Positions 14,863 through 24,231 are shown, counted from the stretch's first letter. The stretch is DNA of 64,000 nucleotides from Bacteroidetes bacterium UKL13-3 (GCA_001602415.1 CP012155.1:2412223-2476222); one strand, 5' to 3'. Notes: a model not told the origin generated them from the sequence alone. Made by a program: numbers and translations.

Positions 14863-17004
14863 CTATTCAATTTCAACCTCATCAACAAAGATGAAGGCAT
14901 CACCGCCAAATCCTTGATGACCTACTGGTAATTGACCAAAATTGGTAACAACAACTTTCACATATTGAGCGTTTACTGAATCGTTGGGTTGTATACCAAA
15001 TTTTTGAACCATCACCGAATCTAATAGCGGTGAAATGGAATGGTATTGTTTTCCAACCAGCGTATACTGAACACCATCTGATGAAACATAAAAGGCTACT
15101 TCCTTTGGAAATAAAATCCAACTTCGGCTATCTTGCAAATAAGAACTCTTAAGCAATTTTATATTCTTACTTTCTTTCAGGTCGATAATAACTTCAACAT
15201 CTACCGATTGATACCCTTGCCAATTACCTTTACGCCAGTTTTGATAACCATATATACCATCTATTAAAGCTTCACTACCTCCGGCAGCATATTGTTTATT
15301 GGGTTGATGTTTGACTGTTGCACTCCAAACGTTGGGTTTCTTGTAAAAAGAGGAAGAAACGGTTGTGTATGGTTTTTGAAAAAGAGATACAGTTAGGTTT
15401 GTTGATTTACTAATAACAATAGAAACAGAATTCCTTTTAGTGACTGAGCTGTCTTCTTTACCAGATTGAATATCGTACTTCTTTAATACCATTGGATGTT
15501 TAGGCGTGAGGTTGATTACGGTAAGCTGCAAACTATCTTTAAATGTTTTGGATGATGATTGAAGCAATGAGGCATATTCAGGAACTGAGCGTTTACTATC
15601 ACGTATAAATTGGGTTAGGCACCAATCATTGTATGCATACTCCAATGTTTTACTCACCGATTCGTGTTCATCTTCGGCTTCTAAAAACCCTTTTTGATGG
15701 AATATTGGAATGGCCCAATTATTATATTTTGTTGCATCCAAACATGCTTTAATAGCCAAATCAACATCAAATTCTCTTATCCCTTTTGCATACGCATCAG
15801 CAATCACACTTACCGAGTGATAGCCTATCATACAATTGGTTTCGTTGCTGCTCAACTCCCACATTGGCAAGCGACCGCTGTGTTGATATTGCGCCAAAAA
15901 TGTTTTGATAAAATCGAGATTACGTTCACGTTGCAACAAATTAAAGAGTGGATGTAAAGCACGGAATGTATCCCACAAACTAAACACCGTATAGTAGTTA
16001 AATCCATCAGCTTGATGTATCATAAAATCTCTTCCTAAATATCTTCCATCCACATCACTTGCAATACTAGGATGGATAAAACAATGGTATAATGCCGTGT
16101 AAAAAATAGTTTGCTGTTTGGGTGTTCCTCCTTTTACTTGAATGGTATTAAGCTCTTTGTTCCACAAAGCTTCTGCATCTGCATTCACTTTGTCAAAATT
16201 CCAATGTTGTAATTCTGCTTCCATGTTTTTACGCGCCCCATCAACATCAACCGAACTAATCGAAACCTTAACCAACAGTTGCTCTTCCTTGTTTACATCA
16301 AACACAAAACCTCCTTGCGTTTGCATCGAATCGTTACTTACAATTGCATGCTGTTTAAAGGGTTTAGAAAACTCCATTCGAAAATACACTTGTTGATTAG
16401 GCACCCACGCTTTACTTCTTCGGTATCCTTCTATCACACGGTTACCCGATTGGTTAACAATATGAATAGATCCATCTAGCAACTTATCGCGGTGCAACAA
16501 ATCCAATATAACCTGAGCTTCTCCCTTTTGATGAAATGTGTAGCGATGAAAACCGACCCTTGTGGTAGTGGTTAGTTCCACATCTATATTTTCATCATCC
16601 AAATGAACGCGATAATAACCTGCCGAAGCATTTTCTTTTTGGTGGGAAAATTTACTTGAATACTCCTTAGGCGAGAATTGTATTTGACTGCCCATAACAG
16701 GCATCAACATCATATCGCCCCAATCGCTAATGCCTGTCCCGCTTAAATGTGTATGCGAAAATCCATAGATAACAGAATCACTGTAATGGTAGCCGCTGCA
16801 GCCGTCCCAGCTGCCATCTACGCGGGTATCCGGACCAAGTTGCACCATTCCAAAAGGAACTACGGCACCCGGGAATGTGTGTACATGGCCACCGGTTCTC
16901 ACAAATGGGTTGACTAACTTAGCGAGGTTTTGTTGTGCAGAAATGCAACCGATTAAGAGCAAATTAAACACAACAAAAAAGGAAGATTTCTGAATAAGTT
17001 GCAT
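14863..17004 (-). CDS. GH92 alpha-mannosidase-like lipoprotein lacking half the catalytic domain
   Basis: The N-terminus has a lipobox (LLIGC, Cys20), so the protein is probably a surface or periplasmic lipoprotein. Residues 30-490 follow GH92 closely: VNPFVRTGGHVHTFPGAVVPFG (shown in part), GYHYSDSVIYGFSHTHLSGTG, FSLWDTFRALHPL, SVSKTLEYAYNDWC. After about residue 490 the text jumps to a chitobiase-C/F5-8-type carbohydrate-binding end (GGSEALIDGIYGYQNWRKGN, LQDSRSWILFPKEVAFYVSS). The second half of the barrel is absent, including the EGNAWQY general-acid region and the downstream aspartates, about 230 residues by comparison with the normal family. The reading frame is intact, so this is a clean in-frame loss. 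Catalysis on mannosides is unlikely. Confidence 0.85.
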   Translation of the reverse strand: MQLIQKSSFFVVFNLLLIGCISAQQNLAKLVNPFVRTGGHVHTFPGAVVPFGMVQLGPDTRVDGSWDGCSGYHYSDSVIYGFSHTHLSGTGISDWGDMMLMPVMGSQIQFSPKEYSSKFSHQKENASAGYYRVHLDDENIDVELTTTTRVGFHRYTFHQKGEAQVILDLLHRDKLLDGSIHIVNQSGNRVIEGYRRSKAWVPNQQVYFRMEFSKPFKQHAIVSNDSMQTQGGFVFDVNKEEQLLVKVSISSVDVDGARKNMEAELQHWNFDKVNADAEALWNKELNTIQVKGGTPKQQTIFYTALYHCFIHPSIASDVDGRYLGRDFMIHQADGFNYYTVFSLWDTFRALHPLFNLLQRERNLDFIKTFLAQYQHSGRLPMWELSSNETNCMIGYHSVSVIADAYAKGIREFDVDLAIKACLDATKYNNWAIPIFHQKGFLEAEDEHESVSKTLEYAYNDWCLTQFIRDSKRSVPEYASLLQSSSKTFKDSLQLTVINLTPKHPMVLKKYDIQSGKEDSSVTKRNSVSIVISKSTNLTVSLFQKPYTTVSSSFYKKPNVWSATVKHQPNKQYAAGGSEALIDGIYGYQNWRKGNWQGYQSVDVEVIIDLKESKNIKLLKSSYLQDSRSWILFPKEVAFYVSSDGVQYTLVGKQYHSISPLLDSVMVQKFGIQPNDSVNAQYVKVVVTNFGQLPVGHQGFGGDAFIFVDEVEIE

Positions 17005-17071
17005 GAAGCAATTTACACTTTTAAGGGAATGTAGTTCCTCTGAGAGATCACATAATCATGTTATGCATTTA

Positions 17072-17460
17072 TCACTTAAAGAAAATAGGAAGGAGAGTTT
17101 TCATTCTTATAGACTGCTTAGCATTGCTAGCAGGTTTCCACAGAGGCATGTCATTGACCAAACGCAGAGCCTCGCTCGAAAAACCCTCTGAAGGACTTTT
17201 CAATACTGTCACTTCAGTTAATTTCCAGTAGCCTCAACTACAAATGAAACAATGACTCTATTCTGCTGTTTTTCTTTAGTCCCTGCAATAGGAAATATGC
17301 TGTTTTTTTTGAAATAATCCGATAGAGCTTCTGCCCCACCCGGAAACTCCGGCATTATTTCAGCGTATGCAGCCAATTCAACTTTATCTTGTGTTTTTTC
17401 TTGGGCCCGTCCCGTATACCAAACAAATAGAGCGAAAATAAGAATAAGGAGACTTTTCAT
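17072..17460 (-). pseudogene. TonB C-terminal-domain protein, frameshifted
   Basis: The first 80 codons (17218-17460) encode a signal peptide (ending TGRAQ) and the start of a TonB-C domain (MPEFPGGAEALSDYF, NRVIVSFVVEATGN), then stop at TAA. From about 17215 to 17072 a different minus-strand frame continues the same domain: LTEVTVLKSPSEGFSSEALR, then MPLWKPASNAKQ, ending PIFFK. Joining them needs one extra base near the sequence GGAAATTAAC, i.e. a single-base deletion. The whole would be about 129 residues, a normal size for such envelope proteins. It could be a true frameshift or a sequencing error. It follows the carboxylase gene by 11 bases. Confidence 0.85.
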
Positions 17461-17471
17461 AATTCTGATTT

Positions 17472-19091
17472 TTACGCCCTTATCACCCCCGGTCTGAACT
17501 CTTTAGTAATAGGCGCATGGTTGGCCGCTTCTATTCCCATTGAAATCCATTTACGGGTATCTTCGGGGTTGATAATGGCATCTACCCATAAACGAGCTGC
17601 TGCATAATACGGACTGGTTTGTTTGGTGTAACGTTCGGTTACACTGCGCAATAATTCTGCATGTTTTACCTCATCTATTTCTTCTCCTTTAGATTTAAGG
17701 GAAGCTTCTTCAATTTGCAATAATACTTTAGCTGCTTGCTCTCCACCCATTACGGCAATCTTAGCATTGGGCCATGCGGCAATTAAACGTGGATCATATG
17801 CTTTTCCGCACATGGCGTAGTTTCCGGCACCGTAACTATTACCTGTAATGATGGTAAATTTAGGTACCACGGAATTCGCTTGTGCATTCACCAACTTCGC
17901 TCCATCTTTAATAATGCCACCATGCTCACTGCGACTTCCAACCATGAATCCGGTTACATCTTGCAAGAACAACAGTGGTATTTTTTTCTGGTTGCAGTTC
18001 ATAATAAAATGTGCTGCTTTATCGGCCGAATCGGAATAAATAACACCTCCAATTTGCATTTCCATTGGATTGTCGTTTGCGTTTTGTTTCGGCTTCTTAG
18101 CCTTTACCACTTCGCGATTGTTGGCCACAATACCAACAGCCCACCCATCTATACGAGCGTATCCGCACGTGATAGTTTTTCCGTATAATTCCTTGTATGG
18201 ATCAAAGCTTCCTGCATCCACCAACCGTTCGATGATTTCGAGAACATTAAACGGTTTGCTGAAATTATTCACGGCATCATACACGTTTGCCATATCCTTT
18301 GCAGGAGCAACAGGTGTAACACGATTAAAACCAGCCTTATCAAAATCACCAATTTTATCCATGATACGTTTGATACGATCCAAGCACGCAGCATCGTTTT
18401 CAAACTTGTAATCGGTTACTCCACTAATTTCGCAATGTGTACTGGCACCTCCCAACGTTTCGTTATCAATATCTTCACCAATTGCGGCTTTCACTAAATA
18501 ACTTCCTGCTAAAAATATAGACCCTGTTTTATCTACAATCATGGCTTCATCGCTCATAATTGGAAGGTAAGCTCCACCAGCTACACAACTGCCCATAACC
18601 GCTGCAATTTGGGTAATACCCATCGAACTCATCACGGCATTATTACGGAAAATACGTCCGAAATGTTCTTTGTCAGGAAAAATTTCATCCTGCATCGGCA
18701 AGTATACACCAGCGCTATCAACCAAATAAATGATGGGTAATTTATTCTCTATGGCAATTTCCTGTGCGCGCAAATTCTTTTTTCCGCTTATAGGAAACCA
18801 TGCACCTGCTTTTACGGTAGCATCATTCGCAACAACTATACATTGACGTCCGCTCACATAACCCATTACAACCACTACTCCTCCGCCCGGACAACCACCG
18901 TGCTCTTCATACATTTCGTAACCTGCAATCGCTCCAATTTCGAGTTGTGGCTTATCCTTATCCAATAAATATTCCACCCGTTCGCGGGCCAGCATCTTAC
19001 CTTTTTCTTTTTGTTTGGCTGCGGCTTTGGATCCTCCGCCTTCGTATATTTTGGATAAACGGGTATTCAGTTCGGTTACTAAGTGTTGCAT
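17472..19091 (-). CDS. Biotin-dependent acyl-CoA carboxylase, carboxyltransferase beta subunit
   Basis: This 539-residue protein of the crotonase-like carboxyltransferase family moves carboxybiotin CO2 onto an acyl-CoA (methylcrotonyl-, propionyl- or geranyl-CoA). Landmarks are KMLARERVEYLLD, GGCPGGGVVVVMGYVSGR, VDSAGVYLPMQDEIFPDKEHFGRIF (shown in part), MGSCVAGGAYLPIMSDE, GGASTHCEISGVTDY, FLQDVTGFMVGSRSEHGGI, GNSYGAGNYAMCGKAYDPR and the final APITKEFRPGVIRA. The MQDEIFPD-HFGRIFYN region and overall length favour the methylcrotonyl-CoA carboxylase beta subunit (leucine breakdown). The biotin-carrying alpha subunit is not in the window. It is single, with the TonB-like remnant just downstream. 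Confidence 0.93.
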   Translation of the reverse strand: MQHLVTELNTRLSKIYEGGGSKAAAKQKEKGKMLARERVEYLLDKDKPQLEIGAIAGYEMYEEHGGCPGGGVVVVMGYVSGRQCIVVANDATVKAGAWFPISGKKNLRAQEIAIENKLPIIYLVDSAGVYLPMQDEIFPDKEHFGRIFRNNAVMSSMGITQIAAVMGSCVAGGAYLPIMSDEAMIVDKTGSIFLAGSYLVKAAIGEDIDNETLGGASTHCEISGVTDYKFENDAACLDRIKRIMDKIGDFDKAGFNRVTPVAPAKDMANVYDAVNNFSKPFNVLEIIERLVDAGSFDPYKELYGKTITCGYARIDGWAVGIVANNREVVKAKKPKQNANDNPMEMQIGGVIYSDSADKAAHFIMNCNQKKIPLLFLQDVTGFMVGSRSEHGGIIKDGAKLVNAQANSVVPKFTIITGNSYGAGNYAMCGKAYDPRLIAAWPNAKIAVMGGEQAAKVLLQIEEASLKSKGEEIDEVKHAELLRSVTERYTKQTSPYYAAARLWVDAIINPEDTRKWISMGIEAANHAPITKEFRPGVIRA

Positions 19092-19105
19092 GTTGTTAGG
19101 TTAAT

Positions 19106-19249
19106 AGTTTATAGTTGATGGTTCATAGTTGATAGAAAATCGTTCCTAGTTATTGCATAAATACACCCTTTTTCTGATGAGGATCATTCTGCAACAATCC
19201 TCTTTTGGATAGTAAATAGCCATTAACTATGAACCATCAACTATAAACT
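19106..19249. repeat. 25-bp perfect inverted repeat pair
   Basis: Bases 19106-19130 (AGTTTATAGTTGATGG...) are the exact reverse complement of 19225-19249, separated by 94 bases. The pair lies between the carboxylase start and the SRP RNA promoter. Such low-complexity TTATAGTTGATGGTTCA units are scattered in intergenic regions of many Bacteroidota; here they could fold the intervening DNA or RNA into a stem. No transposase is associated. Confidence 0.8.
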
Positions 19250-19295
19250 TCTTCTAACAGCAAAACTATCAATACACGTTTAATTTCAAACATTA

Positions 19296-19326
19296 TTTGT
19301 GTACAATTGAAAAAACGTTACTTTTG
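19296..19326 (+). promoter_or_regulatory. Promoter of the SRP RNA
   Basis: TTTG (19296-19299), 19 bases, then TACTTTTG (19319-19326) is a full consensus match. The predicted transcription start near 19331 coincides with the 5' end of the SRP RNA closing stem. Confidence 0.85.
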
Positions 19327-19331
19327 CGCCC

Positions 19332-19430
19332 GGCAAGCCTGGTACGACCAGCTCCTGCTGAATCCCCCAGGACAGGAATGTAGCAAGGGTAGGCGGTTGT
19401 AGCGGTGCGATATTATGGCTTGCTTTTTTT
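19332..19430 (+). ncRNA. ffs: Small signal recognition particle RNA (4.5S type)
   Basis: The apical domain is recognisable from CCCCCAGGACAGGAATGTAG followed by CAAGGGTAGGCGG, with the GGAA tetraloop and asymmetric internal loop bound by Ffh. The terminal stem is GCAAGCC (19333-19339) with GGCTTGC (19417-19423), followed by seven T, so the closing stem and the terminator coincide. About 95-100 bases is the usual bacterial small SRP RNA size. Its own promoter lies just upstream. It guides co-translational membrane targeting with Ffh and FtsY. Confidence 0.93.
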
Positions 19431-19434
19431 ATGC

Positions 19435-21918
19435 CTAAAACTTAGCCACTACTTTAAGATTCACTCTTCGTCCGGTTAAGTAGTTGGGAACAGCCCAGGT
19501 TCGGGCTTCCACATCCTGAATCCACAAATAGGAAATCGTGTTTTGTACATCCAGCATGTTGAAGATTTCTAATCCTACCATCGCAGAATTGAAATACCGT
19601 TTCCATCCGGCTTTTTGGGTATCATTTTCATCTACCACTACTTTTAAAAAACCAATATCTACCCTGCGATAACTTGGCATTGTTTGAATATCATTATAAC
19701 GGTTGCGATCGGGCGGCCCAAAAGGTAATCCGCTGCCATATACTAAATTTAAGTACATGCGGTAGGTTGGAAACTTGGGCAAATAATCCTGAAACATCAA
19801 ACTCACATTTACGCGCTGATCGGTTGGTCTGCGCACGTATTTTGGTTTAACATTATTCCCTGCAGCATCCACTACTCCGTTTATTTTTTCTTCGGTGTTT
19901 AAAATGGAAACACTCAACCAGCTTTCAGTGCCTTTTACAAATTCACCGTTTACGCGCATATCTATTCCGGTAGCATATCCGCTTGCCGAGTTATCTGCAA
20001 AATACCGCACACGCACATTGTCTATTTCGTATGGAATCAAATTATCCAACTGTTTGTAGTAGGCTTCGGCAAAAAACTTAAAGGGTCTGTCCCATGCTTT
20101 AAAATTAATATCTCCACCTGCAATGTAATGAATAGATCGCTGGGCTTTGATGTTTGTGTTTAATTGTCCGGAAAAGTTTCTTAGCTCCCGGTAAAAAGGC
20201 GGTTGGTAATAAAATCCTACTGCTGCTTTTAAAATGATGTCACGTTTGGGATTTCCTTTCACAGAACCAGCAGCCAGCGCTCGGTTGTATCCTCGATTGG
20301 GCTCAAATGAAAATTGAATACGCGGACTAATAACATTCTCTTTATTATAACTCCACCAATTGCTACGCAAACCGTAATTAATGCGCATATTGTTGACCTT
20401 ATTCAGCACCTGAGAATTTTGAACATAACCATTCAGCCGATAACTGTTTAATGTATTGTTTGCTGATATGTACTCTTGCATCACAATTTCACGGTTTACC
20501 AAACTTGGTTGGGCAAATCCTAATGAATCAACGTAGCGCCATTCATTTAACTTATCACTAATTTGCTCTGCCTGAATTTGGGCACCCCACTGTAAACTGT
20601 TATTCCCAATAGTATAATATCCGCGATGACCGGCATTCATAACTACCGCATTAATTTGATTGCGTGCATTGTTTAAAAAATATCCAATTCCTTTACTGGC
20701 TTTCGACTTACCAAAATTATCCGAACCAAAATCGGTTTCTACTTCCTCTAAACGGTATGCACCTTCAATGGTAAACAACTCATTTTCGTTGGAGTAAAAT
20801 ACCGATGAGTACAACTTGAGTTGCAATTTTTGTGTTGGTTGATAATTAACCGAAAGAGCGCCTGTGGCTGTGCGGTATTCCATCAAATCTTGTCCATTGA
20901 AAAAGATACGCAACGCCAATGCTTGTTTTACGGTTCCAAAAACGGTTTCGCGGGTATCGGGAACAACTAAGTATTTATTCTGCGCATAGCTTCCCAAAAA
21001 GCTTACACTTAAATTATCTTTCACATGATAGGTGAGCAATGTTTGTACATCACTAAACGAAGGTTTATAAGAACCTTTCGTATCGAGCGTACTCACTACA
21101 TACTGATTGGTCCAATAACGTGCACCCAATAAATACGTAAACCGTCTGTTGGGTAAGGAGCCTTCAACATGTGTTTGCGCGCCCAAAAAACTTAGATTTG
21201 TTGATGCGGCAAATTTCTTCGGTTTTTTATATTGAATATCAAGTACAGAGGAAAGTTTATCGCCATAACGAGCTTCAAACCCACCTGCACTAAACTTTAC
21301 GTTTTCAACCAATTCTGTATGAATAAAACTTAGGCCTTCTTGTTGTCCGCTGCGGGGTAAAAACGGGCGGTAAATTTCAATATCATTCACATAAATGAGG
21401 TTCTCGTCATAATTTCCTCCACGTACATTGTATTGCGAACTGAGTTCATTGTTGGAGGTAACACCGGGCAAGGTTTTTAAAATAGACTCGAAACTACCCG
21501 AAACATTGGGAAGTGTTGTTACTGTTTTGGGATTAATAGTTTGCACGCTCACCTTATCGCGATCGCGTTCTTCGCTTACCACAACTTCTGTGAGGCGCAC
21601 TCCATATTCCATGTTTACGTTCAGTTCATACTTTTCACCTGGAGCCAACAGGCGCAAAGCTATGCGTTTGTTGGGCCTGCCAATATATGAAAAACCTATT
21701 TCAACAGGGGTATTGGCTGGAAGGGAGAGTTGAAAATAACCTCTCTCATTGGAAATGGTGAGTTGATCGGTGGCTATACCCGCAACGTTTACATCGGCAA
21801 TTGCTCTTCCTAAAGAATCGCGAATAATTCCAAAAACTATTGCATTTTTTTGGGCGTGCACAAAAAGTGTACAGGAAACGAAAACGCCAAAAAAAAGTAG
21901 TAGCCTTTTATGCATCAA
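19435..21918 (-). CDS. TonB-dependent outer-membrane receptor
   Basis: The 827-residue protein has a signal peptide (ending VHAQK) and a carboxypeptidase-regulatory-like beta-sandwich at about 28-110 (GIIRDSLGRAIADVNVAGI). A plug domain follows at about 120-240 (ILKTLPGVTSNNELSSQYNV, RGGNYDENLIYVNDIEIYRP), then a long beta-barrel ending in an aromatic-rich strand (RTWAVPNYLTGRRVNLKVVAKF in part). The substrate is unknown; there is no SusD partner, so starch-utilisation-type pairing is not supported. The gene follows rpe by 17 bases and ends next to the SRP RNA terminator. Confidence 0.93.
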   Translation of the reverse strand: MMHKRLLLFFGVFVSCTLFVHAQKNAIVFGIIRDSLGRAIADVNVAGIATDQLTISNERGYFQLSLPANTPVEIGFSYIGRPNKRIALRLLAPGEKYELNVNMEYGVRLTEVVVSEERDRDKVSVQTINPKTVTTLPNVSGSFESILKTLPGVTSNNELSSQYNVRGGNYDENLIYVNDIEIYRPFLPRSGQQEGLSFIHTELVENVKFSAGGFEARYGDKLSSVLDIQYKKPKKFAASTNLSFLGAQTHVEGSLPNRRFTYLLGARYWTNQYVVSTLDTKGSYKPSFSDVQTLLTYHVKDNLSVSFLGSYAQNKYLVVPDTRETVFGTVKQALALRIFFNGQDLMEYRTATGALSVNYQPTQKLQLKLYSSVFYSNENELFTIEGAYRLEEVETDFGSDNFGKSKASKGIGYFLNNARNQINAVVMNAGHRGYYTIGNNSLQWGAQIQAEQISDKLNEWRYVDSLGFAQPSLVNREIVMQEYISANNTLNSYRLNGYVQNSQVLNKVNNMRINYGLRSNWWSYNKENVISPRIQFSFEPNRGYNRALAAGSVKGNPKRDIILKAAVGFYYQPPFYRELRNFSGQLNTNIKAQRSIHYIAGGDINFKAWDRPFKFFAEAYYKQLDNLIPYEIDNVRVRYFADNSASGYATGIDMRVNGEFVKGTESWLSVSILNTEEKINGVVDAAGNNVKPKYVRRPTDQRVNVSLMFQDYLPKFPTYRMYLNLVYGSGLPFGPPDRNRYNDIQTMPSYRRVDIGFLKVVVDENDTQKAGWKRYFNSAMVGLEIFNMLDVQNTISYLWIQDVEARTWAVPNYLTGRRVNLKVVAKF

Positions 21919-21935
21919 TAGGTATGAAACGAATT

Positions 21936-22610
21936 TTACGCTTGGTGCGTATATCCAGTGAGTTTTTTTAATGATGATATGGTTGCAAGAGGATCGGATG
22001 ATGAAAACACATAATTGCCGGCAACCAATACATCCGCTCCGGCAGCCAGTAATTTAGGAGCAGTAATTTCATTTACACCACCATCAATTTCAATTAAACA
22101 GTTGCTATTTTGTTTCAATATCATTTCTTTGAGTGCCGCACATTTGGCATAGGTGCGTTCAATAAATTTTTGGCCGCCAAATCCTGGGTTCACGCTCATC
22201 ATACATACCAAATCAGCATCGGCAATAATATCTTCCAAAGCCGAAACTGGTGTATGTGGATTGATGGCCACACCGGCTTTCATTCCTTCAGCTTTGATAG
22301 CCTGCAAGGTGCGGTGTAAATGTGTAGACGCTTCAATATGAACTGACAATACAGCAGCTCCGGCATCTTTAAAATCTTTAATATACCTTTCGGGTTGTAC
22401 AATCATTAAATGTACATCCAATGGTTTGGTTGCATGTTTTTGAACGGCTTTTTGTACCGGAAAACCAAAAGAGATATTGGGCACAAACACGCCATCCATA
22501 ATATCCACATGAAACCAATCGGCTTCGCTGCGGTTAATCATTTCTACATCACGTTGTAAGTTGGCAAAATCGGCCGAAAGAATAGAAGGTGCGATAATTG
22601 GACTGCTCAT
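21936..22610 (-). CDS. rpe: Ribulose-phosphate 3-epimerase
   Basis: This 224-residue TIM-barrel enzyme interconverts ribulose-5-phosphate and xylulose-5-phosphate in the pentose phosphate pathway. It shows the family motifs IAPSILSADFANL, HVDIMDGVFVPNISFG (metal ligands H and D), LDVHLMIVQPERYI, MSVNPGFGGQKFI, IDGGVN (second Asp) and GADVLVAGNYVF. The length is normal. It is flanked by the heptose phosphatase gene upstream and the TonB receptor gene downstream on the same strand, a likely operon. Confidence 0.96.
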   Translation of the reverse strand: MSSPIIAPSILSADFANLQRDVEMINRSEADWFHVDIMDGVFVPNISFGFPVQKAVQKHATKPLDVHLMIVQPERYIKDFKDAGAAVLSVHIEASTHLHRTLQAIKAEGMKAGVAINPHTPVSALEDIIADADLVCMMSVNPGFGGQKFIERTYAKCAALKEMILKQNSNCLIEIDGGVNEITAPKLLAAGADVLVAGNYVFSSSDPLATISSLKKLTGYTHQA

Positions 22611-22653
22611 TGGGCGAAAATAGGTATTTAAATCCTAACTCGTAACAGGAAAT

Positions 22654-23139
22654 TTAGCCTAAAAATGGCGAAATAAACCTTCCCCAATCCTCATTTTCTT
22701 CAATTAAAAAACCCTTCACTCCCGCGGCCTCTGCACATACAATATCTCGCTCTTTATCTCCAATAAAAATAGAAGAGGCTGCATCAATATCATATTTGGC
22801 AAGAGCCTTCTCAACCATAATAGAACCCGGTTTACGGCACAAGCACATTCCGTAATCGGGATGATGCGGGCAAAAATAGGCTTCAGTGATGTGTCCTCCT
22901 GCTCTTTCTACTTCCTCAAACATATATTGATGCATCTTTTCCAACTCTGCTGCAGAATATAATTGTTTAGCTATTCCGCCCTGGTTGGTAATCACAAACA
23001 CTTTAATCCCCTTTTGAGACAATGCCGCAATGTATTTCACAGCATGTGGCAACAACTTAAAATCCTCAAAACGTTGAATATAATCACCCACCTCTAAATT
23101 GATGACTCCATCCCTATCTAAAAAAACTGCTCTATTCAT
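22654..23139 (-). CDS. gmhB: D-glycero-D-manno-heptose-1,7-bisphosphate 7-phosphatase family HAD enzyme
   Basis: The HAD-superfamily motifs are FLDRDGVIN (nucleophile and acid-base aspartates), ITNQGGIA, and IGDKERDIVCAEAAG. The four-ligand zinc loop typical of GmhB is seen as CPHHPDYGMCLCRKP. GmhB makes heptose-1-phosphate for the lipopolysaccharide core or surface glycans. The ATG at 23139 gives the standard MNRAVFLDRDG start; the open frame reaches 23178 but those 13 residues are not family-like. It diverges from the glycosyltransferase gene at 23190 and leads the rpe-TonB receptor group. Confidence 0.92.
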   Translation of the reverse strand: MNRAVFLDRDGVINLEVGDYIQRFEDFKLLPHAVKYIAALSQKGIKVFVITNQGGIAKQLYSAAELEKMHQYMFEEVERAGGHITEAYFCPHHPDYGMCLCRKPGSIMVEKALAKYDIDAASSIFIGDKERDIVCAEAAGVKGFLIEENEDWGRFISPFLG

Positions 23140-23189
23140 ACGTTGTATTATTTGCTTTTGTGGCTTATTATTGAACAAATTTTAGTGTT

Positions 23190-23909
23190 TTGGACAAAAA
23201 AATCGTCATCATACCCACCTACAATGAAAAAGAAAATATCGAAGCTATTATTCGAAAAGTTTTTTCATTGTCCGTACACTTTGATATTCTGATTGTTGAC
23301 GATGGATCTCCGGATGGAACAGGTGCAATTGTAAAGGGTCTTCAACAACAATTTCCTGCTTTACATTTTTTAGAACGTACCGAAAAAAATGGTTTAGGTA
23401 CTGCCTATATAGCGGGATTTAAATGGTGTTTGGAAAAAGGTTATGAATATGTGTTTGAGATGGATGCTGATTTTTCGCACAACCCCGAAGATTTGCCAAG
23501 GTTATATGATGCTTGTAAAAATGGCGCTGATATGAGTATTGGTTCGCGTTATGTAACGGGAGTAAACGTAGTAAACTGGCCTATGAGCAGGGTGATATTA
23601 TCCTACTTTGCCTCCAAGTATGTGCGAATGATTACCAGTTTACCCATACACGATACTACTGCTGGATTTGTGTGCTATCGGATTAGCGTGTTAAAACGAA
23701 TTGAACTCGACAAGATCAAATTTCGCGGTTATGCGTTTCAAATTGAAATGAAATTTACCGCTTGGAAACATGGGTTTAAACTGACTGAAGTTCCAATTAT
23801 TTTTACCGACCGGACCTTAGGTCAATCCAAAATTTCAAAAAACATTATTCGCGAGGCAGTATGGGGTGTGCTTGCTTTAAAGATTAAAAGTTGGTTTAAA
23901 AAATACTAA
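23190..23909 (+). CDS. Polyprenol-monophosphomannose synthase-like GT2 glycosyltransferase
   Basis: The 239-residue GT-A enzyme has VIIPTYNEKENIE, LIVDDGSPDGTG (nucleotide binding), FEMDADFSHNP (the DxD metal site) and GSRYVTGVNVVNWP. The C-terminal signature is FRGYAFQIEMKF followed by EVPIIFTDRTLGQSKIS. These are hallmarks of dolichol/polyprenol-phosphate mannose synthases, which load a lipid carrier with a sugar for protein or glycan glycosylation. No membrane extension is present. The only suitable start is TTG at 23190, inside TTTTGG, with no ATG nearby; the true start might differ. Confidence 0.92.
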   Translation: MDKKIVIIPTYNEKENIEAIIRKVFSLSVHFDILIVDDGSPDGTGAIVKGLQQQFPALHFLERTEKNGLGTAYIAGFKWCLEKGYEYVFEMDADFSHNPEDLPRLYDACKNGADMSIGSRYVTGVNVVNWPMSRVILSYFASKYVRMITSLPIHDTTAGFVCYRISVLKRIELDKIKFRGYAFQIEMKFTAWKHGFKLTEVPIIFTDRTLGQSKISKNIIREAVWGVLALKIKSWFKKY

Positions 23910-24231
23910 AGGTATTTATTCAGCTTATCAAGTAAATTGCATGGCACAAATTCTTTAAATCAATATGCAAGTATTGGACTATATACTATTTATAGATTGG
24001 GTATAAAATGCGTTGCACTTAAACAGTTCACCTTGCACATTCGATTCAACTTTCGTTTGTTGATGGTGTATGAGAGCATCCCTAAATGCCAACACAAAAT
24101 ACATTACGAACCCATCAGTTTACTTTTACCTGGAACTAACCCCCATTGCACTCAAAAAAAAATTTGACCTGTAGATTAGGTGCAACATAGCAGATAATGG
24201 ACATAGAAATTTAATCGTTTAAAACTATGGT
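23910..24231. other. Intergenic stretch without recognised gene
   Basis: About 320 bases between the convergent glycosyltransferase and atpC genes. A 76-codon open stretch on the plus strand (23937-24167) has irregular composition with many Cys and His and no plausible domain, so it is treated as chance. Only the terminator at 24232-24270 is functional-looking. Confidence 0.6.

Noticed and set aside
23937-24167. 76-codon open frame between the glycosyltransferase and atpC
   Set aside because: Cys/His-rich irregular composition, no promoter or recognisable domain, and it lies in an otherwise non-coding convergent gap.
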